Part shown: piece by piece, positions 1-13,600 of the stretch | How the letters are laid out: every line of letters begins with the position of its first letter | How positions within the stretch are numbered: the first letter of the stretch is position 1 | The notes under the pieces: generated by a model | The model's database searches: none | What the model was told of the DNA's origin: nothing | What the model saw: only the letters and a program-made list of their open reading frames with translations | DNA from: Warburgia ugandensis | Lineage: Eukaryota > Streptophyta > Magnoliopsida > Canellales > Canellaceae | DNA: 64,000 bases | Reading direction: 5' to 3' | Assembly: GCA_035236585.1 (NCBI GenBank) | Contig: CP141130.1 | Coordinates: forward strand, 33,057,501 to 33,121,500 | Made by a program: the position numbers and the translations under genes

Positions 1-726
1 TTTCATGCATTATTTTAATATAGATTTCATGTCCATCATTCGTAGTCCATTTAAGCAAAACTTTCATCTTAGAATCATGCATACACTTCTTTATTTAAAG
101 CATTCCATGCTAGATTAAGTTGCATCTTAGATTAATACATGTCTTGTTTAGTTCTTAAGACTCATCTTGCATTGTAGTTTATGCTTTACTTTGTTAGGAT
201 AGCAATTGCACAAGGTTAGGACCCATGCATACCTTACCCATGTTAATTTATGCATCATAGTTTACTTAGGCTCCATTCATATCACCAGGTTTCATGTGCA
301 TTCTTTTTCATAGTATTCCTTAGTTTTGCATGTTTTCTGTTTTTCATATTTAGGTTTGCTTAGTGCTTTTCTATGTTTATTGCATCTTTAGAATAGTTTT
401 AGGATGCTTCTAATTTTAGCTTTTAGGAAAGTTTCTAATTGTAGTTTTAGGAAAGTGTTATTTTTAGAAAGTGTGTTATTTAGGAAAGTTTCTAAGTTTA
501 TCTCATTTACTTTTAGCACATTTCCATATTCTATGTTTCTAATTAATTCTATGCATTCATGTTAATTTTCTCCTTAGTTTAGGGTACAAATCAACTTTGT
601 CTGGATAGGTTAAATAACTTAAACAAAGGTCCATTTAACACAAAACCATGAGATTCCTCATGGGATTGACCTCACTTGCTTGCATCTACTACAATAGATT
701 CGTGCGCTTGTGAATAAATTAAAACA
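1..726 (+). repeat. 3' end of a Ty3/gypsy-type LTR, cut by the window start
   Basis: The sequence matches, with clear divergence, the last part of the LTRs at 20348-21133 and 32100-32890. The shared features are runs of 'ttaggaaagttt', then 'gattcctcatgggatt' followed by 'attcgtgcgcttgtgaat', and an A-rich end near 726 (ttaaaaca). It lies directly against the internal part of a minus-strand element, so it was probably inserted into that element. A possible first target-site copy (tatac) follows, but the other end lies outside the window. The call is by internal comparison only. Confidence 0.65.
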
Positions 727-993
727 TATACTATTGTCCAAATTAAAACTTGAACTCTCAAGAGGTCCATGTAAATGGATCTTGCATCATATGTCAATGT
801 TTTCACTTTAAGATGCTAACTCATACGCTCTCATATTCTTATCATTTACATCAAGAAGCATACTCCTCCATATGAATACTTTCCCTTTTTTACTTTCTTA
901 AGGTCAAACTCCACTAGTTTAGTGGACTCCCAATAAATTTCCTTATCATGACTCATTGTGATTGGATTGAAAATGGGCTATGATACCAAAATA
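727..993 (-). mobile_element. Remnant of the 5' internal region of a minus-strand LTR retrotransposon
   Basis: This stretch lies between the gypsy LTR end (about 726) and the minus-strand LTR starting at 994. Read on the minus strand it begins with a primer-binding site directly after the LTR end, so it should be the untranslated leader of that element. It is cut off after about 260 bases by the neighbouring LTR. No coding sequence is visible in it. Confidence 0.5.
976..988 (-). promoter_or_regulatory. Primer-binding site, initiator-Met tRNA type
   Basis: The minus-strand reading is TGGTATCATAGCC. It agrees at 12 of 13 positions with TGGTATCAGAGCC, the common plant retrotransposon primer site complementary to the 3' end of initiator tRNA-Met. 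It sits five bases from the LTR end at 994, as expected, and this fixes the orientation of the element. Confidence 0.75.
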
Positions 994-3282
994 TGACATC
1001 CAGAGTTTTCTTAATACTTTTTAAATACTTTTTCGCAATTCAAGATAACCTTTGATTGAAATCTTTCAAAACAAAATAGCAAAAGTTTTTGTTAGTTTAA
1101 AAACATTTCTAAAATTCCCAAGTGTCATTTATTTACTAAACACAAGGACATTATGGTGGAATGATTGTCTCATTCCTATAAAAAATCCTGCAGAGTTTTC
1201 TCTATTTTTTGGACGTACATGAATTTAATGCACATAAATCCTTCACATTAAATAAAGTTGAAAACCATAACAGTGAAAACCGAGTGGCATACAGTCCTAC
1301 CACCAAGATGATGACATATATCCTACCATCTAGACAATGACATATTACCCTGTTATGAAGCGATTGTTCTAGACTCTTGAGAGTGATCGACATGTTCAAC
1401 ATGCCCTAACCAAACCTAGACTCCTATGCTTTTAGGGTCCTTCCATCACCCCCTAGCAACTATCATAGTCTTTACATGGACTCATGGATACCTCACGGTC
1501 TAATCCTCATTGGACCTCATGGGGGCTACACGGCTACCACTTAGAGTACCTCCCTATGCGAAGCTCTTACTACCCACCACCTCCATCGTAGGCTGGTATC
1601 AATATCTTCTTAAAGGTTACTAGCCAACTGCACCTCCAAGCATAGGGTCTCTAGGACTTACTGCTGTGCATAGCACGCATGCCTTGGTGTTATGGTTGTC
1701 CTAGATGTGCCTGCCTTCAAGTTGTACTGCTGCTCCCTATCATGCACATCTCCAAGCCTTATGGTGCTCATAGAGCACCCACCAAAAATAGCAAGCAAAA
1801 TCGCATCTCCAAGACTTACAACTACTAAGAGAGTTCCTATCCAAAATATTGGTGAAAACCATATCCACAAGGACTCACAATTGCTCGTAGAGTGCTTGCC
1901 TAAAGCATTGATGAAACCATAACCATCACGGCTTATAGCTACGTGTACAACACTTGCCTTAAGCATCAACAAATCTACATCCATTAGGGCTTATAGTTAT
2001 TCATAGAGTGCCAGCATAAAATGCTTATGAAAATATGTATCCCTAAGACTTACAATGACTCATAGAGTGCTTAACTAAAACATCGGTCAAATGAGATCTC
2101 TAGGACTTGTGGTCAATCATAGAGTGCTTGCCTAAGGCATAAATAAAATAACATTTCATGAATCAATCTCATAGAACACTTTCCTAAAATAACAATCAAA
2201 TAATATCTCTAGGATTTATGGCCACTCATAGTGCCTACCCAAACATCAATCAAATAACATTCTTATGGCTTATAACCACTCGTAGAGTGCCTACTTAATA
2301 TATAAATCAAACAAAATCTCCAAAATTATTATATGAGGATAAAACCACTTTTTAAATTCTTGTGAGAAAACATTCAAATTTATTCATTTCCAAGGTATGA
2401 GAACCTTTCAAACCCATATCATCAACAAGCTCTAAAAACATGTTTTCATGAGCTTTTAAAACATGAATTCATCCATTAGATAATGCTCTTCAAATCTCCA
2501 AAAGCATTCATCCAATATCCACATCAAAACAACTAGTGTCCAGCCATGAATGATTAGTTCATACTTTATGACAAGTATTATCTTACAAAAGATAATACAG
2601 CTTTGTCATGCTTTCAATCATTCAACAATTCATCCACAGCAATGATTATAAAATATGGATCCTCAAACAATTATAAAAATTTGTAGTGCTAAGTGGATTG
2701 TAGTCAAATAGTGATAAAGTCTTTATTAGTAATGATAAACATGTTATGGCCCTAGGACGTCGCATGTAGTGTCTATTGTGTTTGTCCATGGCATTTAGAG
2801 ATCATTTCTATGCATGGATATGAATCATTTCATATGAATATGATCATTCAAAGTCATACATAATAGTAGCTAAGCCATTTCAACAAATAGTAATAAAATT
2901 AGATTAAAATTAACCTAATTAATGAGTACTGATAATCCAATTGTTATTCTATCTCTTGGTTATGAAAACCTTAGGATTCTTGCCTTCAACTTCTAGTCAA
3001 GAGTATATGTATGCATTTAACATATTAAACTTCCTTCAACCCTAAGACAATCATTGAATGATTCTTAAAATATTAATTTTACAAGTATGACATCTTCTAG
3101 AAGGTTGCTTAGGCCTCCCAATAATTCAAAACCTATAAGCTACACTACAATCTTTATTTTGTTACTAGTGTGCTCATTAGCATTCCATGCTACTTCGACA
3201 TTTCAAATGTTGTTGTATTAAGTTTACAAGTTCTTCTATGTCAGTAGCATGTGCAAGGTCATACCATGATCAAGGTATTACA
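994..3282 (-). mobile_element. 5' LTR of a minus-strand LTR retrotransposon
   Basis: The plus-strand start (tgacatccagag) next to the primer-binding site and the end (ggtattaca, 3274-3282) are the reverse complements of the ...TCA end and TGTAATACC start of the LTR family found elsewhere in this window (45335, 58490 and 55171 forward, 33944 reverse). It is inserted in the terminal part of the minus-strand gypsy LTR that resumes at 3283. The outer target-site copy would be aagtc at 3283-3287; its partner lies outside the window. The middle carries a degenerate minisatellite. A Tekay-like chromovirus origin is an inference from LTR ends and primer type only. Confidence 0.65.
1640..2340. repeat. 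Degenerate minisatellite inside the LTR
   Basis: About ten imperfect units of roughly 65-75 bp recur. Each contains variants of 'catagagtgcttgcctaa', then 'gcatcaatcaaat', then 'atctctaggactta'. Open frames across it on both strands are a by-product of the periodicity. A related pair of units is seen near 8020-8160. Confidence 0.7.
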
Positions 3283-5671
3283 AAGTCCACTAGATGTAAG
3301 TGTATGTTACAACCTGCTGTGATTTTTAAGTTAAACTTGAAAGTACAAGAATCGGTTATAGTAAATTCACATAATGGGATTTTTATCCTAAACTAAGAAT
3401 GGGAACTTGATGTAGACATGAAATATGAAAATATGCTAAGACCAAGACAAACTTAGAAACGTTCCAAAAAAACAAACTTTCTAAAAATAGAACTTTCCTA
3501 ATTTAAACTTTCCAAAATTGAAAATTAGAAAATTTCTAAATAATGCATAACAAACTGATGGAAACAAATATAAGAAAACATGGAAAAATAAGCTAGGAAA
3601 TCAATCACTCATTGTCACAAAATCCTAAAGAATGGTGCACATAGTTCATGATGAAAAATGCATAGGCTAATCTAATGATCAAAGATTCTAATTCACCAAT
3701 AAACACTTTTCTAAATGAAGCATGCAAGAATGAGACTTTATAATTCTCATGCAAATGCTTTAGAATCAGGCACATGATCCAATGTCCATGCACATGATAC
3801 CAAGGTATGAATTTGTAGTTCTTAAGAAAGATACCTATGGATTTAGATGCAAGATCAATAAGATAATACAAGTAAATTACTAAATAACTAAGGAAGGAAT
3901 GCTTGAAATTATAAACAATGAGAAATCATAGTTTTAAGTAGTGCATCCATCATCAAAATCAGGCATGTGACACCTAGAGTGGTGTGCATGATTTTGATGC
4001 ATTGAAAATGTTAAAACTATTTTAGAACAAATAAGGATCTAAGCATTTAGTCATGACTTGAAAGCTAGCATAGATTAACATGCATAATAAGAATGGAACA
4101 ACATGAATCAAATCTAGATTTTTATTGAATGAAATACATTACAAGTTCAAAGAAATCACTATGGTTTTATGCATCATCCATAGGATGATGTGCACCATCC
4201 TTGACCAAAATAAACCCCTTCACGCTCTTCAAATATTATCCAATATTCTAAGTAGCATGCATTTGACCCTTTGAAGGAGGAATATTTAATAACCACAAAA
4301 AGAAAATATGGTGATGGAAGCATAATTAAGAGATCTAAGGTAAGAAAAAGTAAAGAAAAGGAGTACAACAAAATAGATTCAAGGTGGCTTTTGTCTTGGC
4401 TGTCACTTGAACAGTAAAACAACCTTGGAAATTGAAACAACAAGCAAGAAGGACTAGCAAAATAAATGGTACCTTAAGGAATCATATGCGTTAGAAAACT
4501 TAAGCACCAAAAAGGAGTTCAAGACAATGAAAAATGAAGTCAAAAGATGATGAATAACTAACCTTTATTCGAAGAACCAAAGAAAAAAAGCCTGGAACTA
4601 TGCATGGAATGCTTAGAGAGAAGCAACCTAAGGAGGAGGGATGCGTGCCTCCTTCTCTCCTAAAATATGCCCTGCACATGGTAGCCTTAGGACTCTTTTT
4701 ATATGTTGGTTGCCTTCTATTTTTGCTAAGATGTGATCCTAGGGTGGAGATTATTAGAGGTAGAATGTAAGGGCTAGGATTTGATCTATGGCAGCCAATA
4801 AGCAAAGATAGGTATATAGGAAGAATACATATGGATCTAAGTTGATAGGAAAGAGAGATAGAGATGGGGAAAGATGGAAAGATGGAAAGATAAAGGGAAA
4901 GGGAAAGGAAGGGAATGAGCTGGAGTGAGAGGATTGTACAGATTTAAGATGATGGGCTAGTTGAATAGTTTTAGAAAGGTGGGACTCTTATGTAGGAAGG
5001 TGCAAAATTCGTAGTGGATTTGTATGGTGAGGAGGAAAGGGAGAAAAAGGTGAGAAAACATGAAAAATGAGAAAAATAAAGTGGGTTCTTCCTATTGCTT
5101 TGAGAGCTCACTTAGCTTGGCTTCATGGCTGGCTTTAGGGGCTTTTTTAGCTTGGCTTGGTGGCTCAACCCCTTGGTTTTGATGGCTTGGTAGGCTCCTT
5201 AGCTTGTCACCTTCTTCATGGCTTGTATATGGCTAGGTAGCTTGAGTGAATCCTATGCAAAGGTAGTGGACTTTGTATGGCTTGTGCATGAGCCCACTTT
5301 AGTGCCCTTTGACTTCTCCAATTCCATCCTTTCAATTCCATAAGGTGATCTTGAGCCTTGATCTTACTTTGGATTTATGATATTAAGGCTTTGACTCATT
5401 CTTTTGATCTTAATCTTTAAATTTCCTCTACCATTAGATCATCCTTTCGACTCCTACAAAAGATGAACTCTAATTAAATCATAAAAAAAATATGATTATT
5501 TACATACTTACCTAGATTAGCATCTGAACCTACAAATTATCAAATATTTGATTTATTAAGTAAAAACTGCATGTGTTATAAATTTTGGTCCAAAACTCTA
5601 ATTTAACGTTATAAGTTATAACATATGGGTAACTAATTTGGTGATTTTTATACAAATCTAGACACTCATCA
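3283..5671 (-). mobile_element. 3' LTR of a minus-strand Ty3/gypsy element, end truncated
   Basis: Read on the minus strand it begins TGATGAGTGTCTAG, followed by 'tttgtataaaaa'. This matches the start of the gypsy LTR at 30790 (tgataagtagttg, then 'ttttgtataaaaag'). It ends in the same 'ttaggaaagt' rich stretch as 1-726. The terminal part is missing because the element at 994-3282 was inserted there. A polypurine tract and internal sequence follow on the correct side (5672 onward). It is AT-rich with no coding content; short open frames at 3605-4805 are not gene-like. Confidence 0.7.
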
Positions 5672-5684
5672 CACCCCCAACTAG
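5672..5684 (-). promoter_or_regulatory. Polypurine tract of the minus-strand gypsy element
   Basis: Read on the minus strand this is ctagttgggggtg directly before the LTR start TGATGA. It is the counterpart of ggtcggggggtg before TGATAA at 30790. The tract primes second-strand synthesis in LTR elements. Confidence 0.7.
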
Positions 5685-7600
5685 TATTTTGCTAGTCTTG
5701 AGCAAAACATGCAAAAATTCATGAAAAATAAAATGGTTGATGTTTTCATAGGTACTCACTGCATTTAGCACATGCAACAAGCTCTTAAACCCCTAGGTTA
5801 CCATTAGTGGACAAGTTAGGCCTCATGAAGGTTTGCAATGAATATACCCACAAAATTCTATAAGGTTGAGTCCTTTGTTTTGTTTGAGAGAATCCTCATC
5901 CATTAGTGCTCTACTAGTTTTAACAGCTTGATAGAGATGAATGAAAATTCTACAGGTTAAAAGTTATTTTATTATAATTATTTCTCAGAGTGTATGTGTG
6001 TGTACAGCTACATAAGTTAGGACTTCTAATTAGGCATGCTTATGTTCCATTGGAAATATGCTTTGACCTTAATTCTCATAGGTATACTCTAAAAAATGAA
6101 GCTCTTAGAAAAAGGGGTTAAACATATTTCTCTCACTACGCGACTGGACACAATAAGGCTAATGGTTCACATAAAAAGTAAGTCCTGAAGAGATAGAGGA
6201 ATGTGATCCCTAAGGAAAGATGTTATTACTAAGATTAGTAGGGGTAGTTTACCTTTGTTCCTTCTTTTTATATCCTCCTTAAGGTTATTTTCCAATAAGA
6301 TCTATAGGTATTTAATTAGGATGAAATGTAGGCTTGGGATAGGTTCTAAAACAAAGGGTGTAGGAATCCAAAATTTCAAATTGAGTAGTGGACTGCTTTT
6401 GATTGTTGGACAACTTTACCTTGACTACACTGAAGTGAATATCTCTTTTCTTTTTCTTTCAAATTTTCTTCTATGTTTCTGATGTTTCTTCCTTTTCACT
6501 TTTCTTTTGAAAGAGATACTTTTTCATTGTATGACTTTTTGTATTTTTCACTTCTTTAAATTGTTGTCCTTTTTGAACTTTTTCTACCAACTCTACTCAT
6601 TTTTGAAAATAGGAAATGGATTTTTACTAGGTTTTTCTGGGTTAAGGTTGGCAGGGTTAAGAAAGAAAAGGCTTAAGGAGCTAACTAGTGGTATAGTATA
6701 TTAGATAGGTTCTATGTCTCCAGGCTGTACAAGGATGACCTATATCATTCTCTAGGTTTCTTAAAGCCTATTAGATTCAATAAATTTTCTAGAAAGAAAG
6801 CCATTACTTCTATTTATTCTTGGCACTTAACCAAAACAAAGATATTAAGATCACACAAAGTTATTTATGCTGAAGAAAATGTGAAATTACATATAACTCT
6901 CAGAAAGACAATAATCTCTAAAACTCTCTTGGTTATAGGTCTCCACTAATTTTTTTTAGGGTCTCTAAGTCATACCTTTCTATCAGTCTAGACAATGTGC
7001 CATGTTTAAGTATATTTCAAGATTTAACTTTCATAAAAATGGTTCAATACATGAACGACATGCAAAAATAGCCATATGCACTTCCATTGAGAGGTCAAAG
7101 TAGTAGAATAACTAAGTTTCTAAAAGTCCAAATCTTATCATAGTAAAGGAATTCCACCTCAAAAAAAAAAAAAAGGTCAAAAATATAAGAAAATACAAGA
7201 AAATAAAAATCACTTTCTACATCTACACCCACCAACCTAAACTAAACATTGTCCTCAATGATTGGAAATATAGGACCATATATGATGATGGAATGATCTA
7301 GAATACTAAGATTTCAAAAACTTCTAAGTTGCCTCCCAGTGAGTGCCAAGTTTTACGTCTTTAGCCAGACATGATGATGAGTCCAATAAATGTGGTGTGC
7401 AAGGTATCCTGGACCGTGCTAAGGTGGATTACGATAAATCAATGCCTCTAATGCCATTTCCTCTACCTCAGGGTTAATAAGTTCTTGAAAAGGTTTTAGC
7501 TTCTGTCCATTAACTTATTCTTCTTAATTATATCTTGCCAAGAGTTAAGATGAATTTTCTCACTCAACCTTTCCTAAGGTTAAGATATAAAATGTAGAGG
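5685..7600 (-). pseudogene. 3' internal part of the minus-strand gypsy element with the end of integrase
   Basis: The minus-strand reading of about 7420-7530 gives the degenerate integrase C-terminus, including VNGQKLKPFQEL, which parallels VNGQRLKPFLEL in the plus-strand element near 28890. Downstream on that strand comes the motif 'cactgggaggcaa' (compare 'cattgggaggcaa' at 29117) and then the long non-coding stretch before the polypurine tract. Everything upstream in pol is missing, cut near 7600 at an A/T-rich junction. Stops and frameshifts mean no protein is made. Confidence 0.65.
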
Positions 7601-10600
7601 AAAATGAAAAAAAAAAAAAAAAAAAATTCCTCATTTTTTTTTTTATAACTTTTTTATATATTATAATGGATTTACATATTCATTGGCATTACATATATCC
7701 TCGTATCCGTTAAAGTTATCCTCTGGTAATTATTGCTGTCATACTTTCCCTCAAGTACCACATGGTTGTGTGCATCAATCCCCATGGGCAGTTAACCACC
7801 TACCCCCAGAGTAGTCCCCAAGCCAAGTACTCTTCCAAAAGCTCATCTCATGCTAAAAAGCTCCACCCAAGATGGTATCGATCATAACTCAAGGGGTAGG
7901 TGCTAGCTACTTATCCTAGCATAGAGTCTCATGCCTTACAACAGTGATAGCAAGCTTGCCTCTAAGGAGCCTACCCACTCAACCTATATGCTAAGTGGTC
8001 CCCCAAAACAATCAATCAAATCCACCAGAAGGCCTTATAGCTACTTGGTTAGTGCTTGCCTTAGGGTATACCTACTCCAGCCACCGTTAAGCAGCTCCAC
8101 CTAATATCAAATCAAATTCATAAGAGGCCTTACAGCTATTGAATGAGCACTTGCCTTAAAAACTCTGATCATATAAAAAAATCATGTTCTATATCAAGTG
8201 TACCATAACACATTGAAAAGATTCAATTTCTACACTTACTATTCATAAGTAATATTCTCAAAACTACGATGCATGTAAGTTTCCTATCAGTGATACATTA
8301 TTTCGTATGATTTCGCATTTTGAATCATGGTCTTACAAGTAGTCAACTTGTTGCCATGCTTATACATTTCTTTCATTTACTTGTTGTCATGAGCAAGACT
8401 AAGTGCACCAAATCCATACCCAAACGAACAATAAAATTTATTGGCAAACAACAATAAATGCAATAACTAAAGCACAAGCCATGGAGAAGCTTATATGTTG
8501 AGTTAAATCATGCATTGGTTTATTTTATACACACTACTCTACAAAGAGCTCGTTGGAAACTTTCCATACAATAGTGTCGTAGCTTGTAACATAGAGGTAT
8601 AACTTGCTTGGTTAGTAGTTTAGGGCCTCAATTCAATCCTTGTTATTTGCTATGTTTCACATAGGACCTAGGGTCTTCTTGAGTTTAGATTGTTCTTTGA
8701 CTCCTAATCCATGGCTGTTTACACATTTTCTAATTGATGGTTGTATGTCCCTAGCTTACAATAGATTATGAGTTACAAGGCATACATCTTAGATTAGTAA
8801 TTAGGCTGTTCCACTTAGGCTATGGTCCATGTGTTTACTAAGATTTCCCACTGCCTTGTAGGAATTGTAGTAGAATTTTCAATGCATTTGTTTGGTTATA
8901 CAATCCCACACACCTAAGTCTTTCCCTGTTTTTCCACTCTCCTTTATCCTATCTTGAATGTAGGTAGTTACTGCATTTTCTCTTCATGTTTTTATGGAAC
9001 TTGTAGCATCTTTCCAAGTTTAATTTTTACACGCACCCTTGCAATTTTCCAGCAAGGGTGTGCTTTGTCAAGTGAGTAAAAAGCTATCGATAAGCAAGCA
9101 AATAGGGTCAGTTCCCTTACCCAAACATGTAACTACTTAACTACTTGTTCCATGGAAACTAAGGCGTGGTGTTTTGGTTCAAGTAAGGTTTAATTCTCCA
9201 CTTTCCCTTAAGTAAGTGTCATATGATTTCCTGTAGTTTTCTATAGTGTAACAATCATGCTCACGTACAACTCATGTTCTCCCTTCCAAATAGTGCATGC
9301 TGTTTCCACGTACTCTTTGTTTTAAGTGGTTCTTAGTTTAGGAGTCCTCAGTTTAATTACTCATTTCAAGCAATCTCTCCAGTATTTCAACCCCCAAATA
9401 TGAGTGAGTTGGGCGTCAATTTCCTGCTCTAGACTGCAGGAAATTACACCCCATCTCCCTTATAAAACATTTCTTGGGCATTTTAAGTGGGAATTAGCCT
9501 ACCTCAGTGTCACTTCAAGTCCATACGACATTGTCCATTAAAATATAACACCAAAGGCCAACATAAGCATGTTTTTAAAGGGTTTCTACGTTCATCACAG
9601 GATGCCAATTTCCTGCAAAAACCTAAAGAAATTACGTTAGGTATTCCACTCCAACCTTTCCCAGTAATTCAACCACATCCATCCTTTTACAAGGTAAATA
9701 ATCATCACTAAAAGCATTCCACATTCAACCATACAAGGGAAGCAAACTCCAAACATTGCCATTTAAACAAAAGAATGTTTGGCGTCTGTTTTGCTGCCAA
9801 ACAAAGCAAGAAAAATCATGCCTGAACCTGCTCACTTTCCTTCACCCCAAAAACCTCCTTTAACTTCCCTCCATTTTCCATCATTCAAATCCCATGCATT
9901 CAAATACAATCACTGCCAACCATTGTGCTCATTTCTAAGGGGAAAAAATTCAAAGATATTAATAGGATGCTGGTCCTGTGTTTTCCACCGAAATTCAAAG
10001 ATATTAGTAGGATACTGGTCCTGCTTTTTCCTCCTGTTTGGACAATTTGTGTGCCCCATGGCAAATAGAACTTTCCATTGTAGCTTAAGTAAAGTTGCAC
10101 TTAGCCGTTTAAATCATTCTACATTCCATACATGGCGGGAAATTAGAGGCAAATATGATATAATTGAAGGCACAAACAAGGCATGGTACACAAGGTTTAT
10201 GAAACTAAGATTCACATATAAACCTCAAGCAGAAATTAGAGCATGTTCATGCAAGATTTACTGCTTTAAGGCTAAGAACTATGCATTTTTAACTGTATTC
10301 CATTCAACCCCTACCTCTTTGGAAAAGCCCCTTGATTTTTCCACTTCAATTGGGAAACCTTTCACCTCCAACTGAAGTGAGAATTGCAGCTGGGAAGGGC
10401 CTCTCTACAGGATGCTTGCTCTTCTAGCAGTGCATGCAATTCCCAGGTCTTCAACTCCCAATCTCCCCCTTCAATTTCGCTCCTTGTTGTTGCAGTTTCT
10501 TCCCCCAACGCACCAAGAACTCCAGCAGGTTTGGTCCCAAGGAATGGCCCCAATCTGCTACGGTTGTAGCTTCAATTCGTGTAGGGGTGGGGCATGGAGT

Positions 10601-13600
10601 TCTACCCTGCTACACTTCTCTTTTCCCCAACTCTCTGGCTTCTTTTCCCTTCTACTCTTCCCACTTTCAATTCCCTCTTCTCTAGCTTGGATTCCTTCTT
10701 GAATCCCTGCACTTCTCTTCCCTTTACCTGTTTTTCCCCAACTCTCTTCGGCACCTTGTTTCAAAATCTTAAATTGGGTTCTCGTCTCCAACCCATCCTC
10801 TATCGTTTAAGGGCTGGAGGTTCCTTGGTTCTTGTAGGCAATGGAGAGGGGTCTTTCTTGCATTCTTTTAATCTTCATTCGCATTGTTGGGTGGCATATG
10901 GTGTGCATGCATGCAGCCAACACAGCTGCCTCATGCTTCACACGAAATGGGGCTGGTTACATGCATGCATAACCCTGCCCTTAAGTGGATGTTCCAATTC
11001 TACCCTATTTAAAACCCTTCACTTTGCATCTTTATTCTCTTCTTACCATGATTTATACAATTGTGCACCACATACCCTTACCTCACTTCCAACTCATTAA
11101 GTCTTTGTTCTACCCAGTGGTCTTAATCCATTCTCCTCTTAGTTGTAACATTGTTACTCTCTTAACTACAATTTCTAGTATTTAGAATGAATTCATGTGT
11201 TGAACTTCTAAGAAGTTAAGGGAAAAAACAAAAAAAAAAATATTCCTCAATTTTTTTGTAACTTTCATGCATAATATAAAAGATTTACATGGTTATAGAT
11301 ATTACTCTCTCGCTTAATAAGCTTGGTTGAGCTTATGAAACTAAGCTCTTAGTGCTTGTCCTAGGCCCTATAGGGATTTGGGAGGCTTGCGCAAAGAATT
11401 CAGTTGAGACTTGTTAATAAAATCTCGATGGTTGAGACATAAAAACATGTTCTGACCGGTCAATATGTACGTAAACGTTTCCACTTGATTCACCAATGGT
11501 TTGACAGTCTGATAGAGAGAACTTGCCAGATTGTGATGGGTTTTGCATCTCCAGTCTCATCCCTACTTGGAGTCAAGGCCAATCCACCCTTGCCTTCTTC
11601 TCACAAAACTTTTTCATATGAAATTTCTAATGTGTAAACTTTTTTTTTCTTTTAAGAAATAGTGAACTTAATTTCTCACTAGTCTTTCTACAGATCCATG
11701 GTCTTACATCTCATTGCATGTGTAGGTCATGGGTAGATTTGGTTGAATTTCATTAACCCCACAATTATTTCAGGTTGGAAACTGTTTGGAGGCATGTTGC
11801 TTCCAAGTGAGGAACCTCCAACACGAAAATTTCATTTTAGTCAACATTGATGGCCAATGTTAGGATTGGAGTATGAATAGGCTTTCCTAGATTTTCTGGG
11901 ACAATCACCAGCCAGTCAAAGTATAAGGATTTGTCCCTACTATTTTTATGAGCAATTAGCTTCACGTAACTATAGTCTTGCTTGTAGTAAATTGAGAGCT
12001 GCTTCAATTCCAGGAAATGGAAATTTAAGGTGAATAAACTCATACCAACTTAGAATACAAAGTTGACTTTGGATGTCTTTATAGTGGTAGGATCATGATT
12101 CAATTGATCGCAGTGCATAAGGAGGCTGGCAATCATTTCATTTATATTTATCATGCTTCAGTGTCCCGTTGGAAGACTTGGTTTAAGATTTTTCCATTTC
12201 TTTTCCTCTTTTGATTGGAGTTCTTCATTGGTTAGAAAAAGCATCTGCATTGAGATGAGATGAATTTCTTTTGTGACCATATACGGAGAAGGTAAAAGAA
12301 TGAACGTGACAGAGAAGCGGCTTCTCGAGGAGAAAGGATGTTGTATGTGATGTACGATAGAAAGAAAGGGTCCTTCAATATCGGACCCGTGCAGTAAGTT
12401 TGCATGGTTCCTGGGGGATGTCTTGTCAAGGAACGTTAGATAATATGCATCCGTGTGGGGTTGGTGGATAAATGACTCTTGTAGTGGAGTTGGGTATAAT
12501 AAGCTGTAGTAAAAGGATAATGATCTATACCCATGCAAGGAACATTCTTTGTGGCAATGGTTGTAAGGAAAACGACTTTGTGATGCTGGTGATAGAATGA
12601 ACACTTCCTGCACTGGCGGTGACAAAAAAAAAAATTTGTTTTTGTGTCCCATACACCAAGGATCTCGGTAGCTAGGATGTAATTTGATAGGTCAAACCTG
12701 GGCTTTCCCTCATTACCATATTGACATGCCTAGTTTCAGGCGTAACTTCTAGGTGAGTACGTATGGGATTTCTGCAGTACACTTAACATTTACTGGAGGA
12801 TTACCATTGTTATTTGCGGTCTGTCATTAGTCATGACCTTCTTGAATGTTTGTTTAATTTTTCAACAATTGTTTGTGTCGTGACCTGCAGCAAATATGAT
12901 TTTGAATTCATAACATAATTATTTTGATTCTTACTCAAATATTAAGAAAATTCAAATCAAGGAGTTAGAATTGTAATTGGCTATGATATATCTGATCCAT
13001 GCATAATATCATGAAAAATATATACAAATTTTTTACTGCTATTTAGAATTGGAAATGGGTCTGGTGATACATCCAACAAGAGTTATCATCATATTAGGTC
13101 AGTAGTTTAGAAATGATTTATGCTTTAGATTAGATGATGTTCAAATTTTTTTAGTTAAAATGCTTTATTAAATTATTTAGCTATTATGATGAAAAAAAAT
13201 TTGCATTATCACCATAAGGGCTAAATTTTAAAAGATTTTTAATTAAATTTTATTGTTTCAATATAATAACTAAGGTTTAAGTTTACTTAATGATTTTAAT
13301 AGTTAAAAGTGGAATAATTTTTCAGTTTTATGATATTAGTCCCTTTAAAACCTATAAATATAGATGAGAAGAGCTCATTTCAATATACTTGAGATTTGTA
13401 GAAGAGCTATGCAGATTCTGACCTGAGTCTAATCGTGTTTTCAAGATTATCATACTTTTTGAGATTTGAGATCTAAAGTTCTATAAAGGCATTCATATAG
13501 TGGAGGCTAGCCTTACTCTGATACTGCAAATAAGTAGAGCACAAGATTGAGTCTAATTTGGTTGAATCCTGTAGTTAAAGCTGCTTAAATCCATTGCTCA

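Noticed and set aside
9779-10375. 198-codon plus-strand open frame
   Set aside because: It begins with TTG rather than ATG, spans a small tandem repeat and shows no recognisable domain in a repeat region.
12158-12652. 164-codon minus-strand open frame
   Set aside because: No domain is recognised, composition is biased, and it lies in unclassified repeat debris. It is not convincing as a gene, though a decayed element protein cannot be ruled out.
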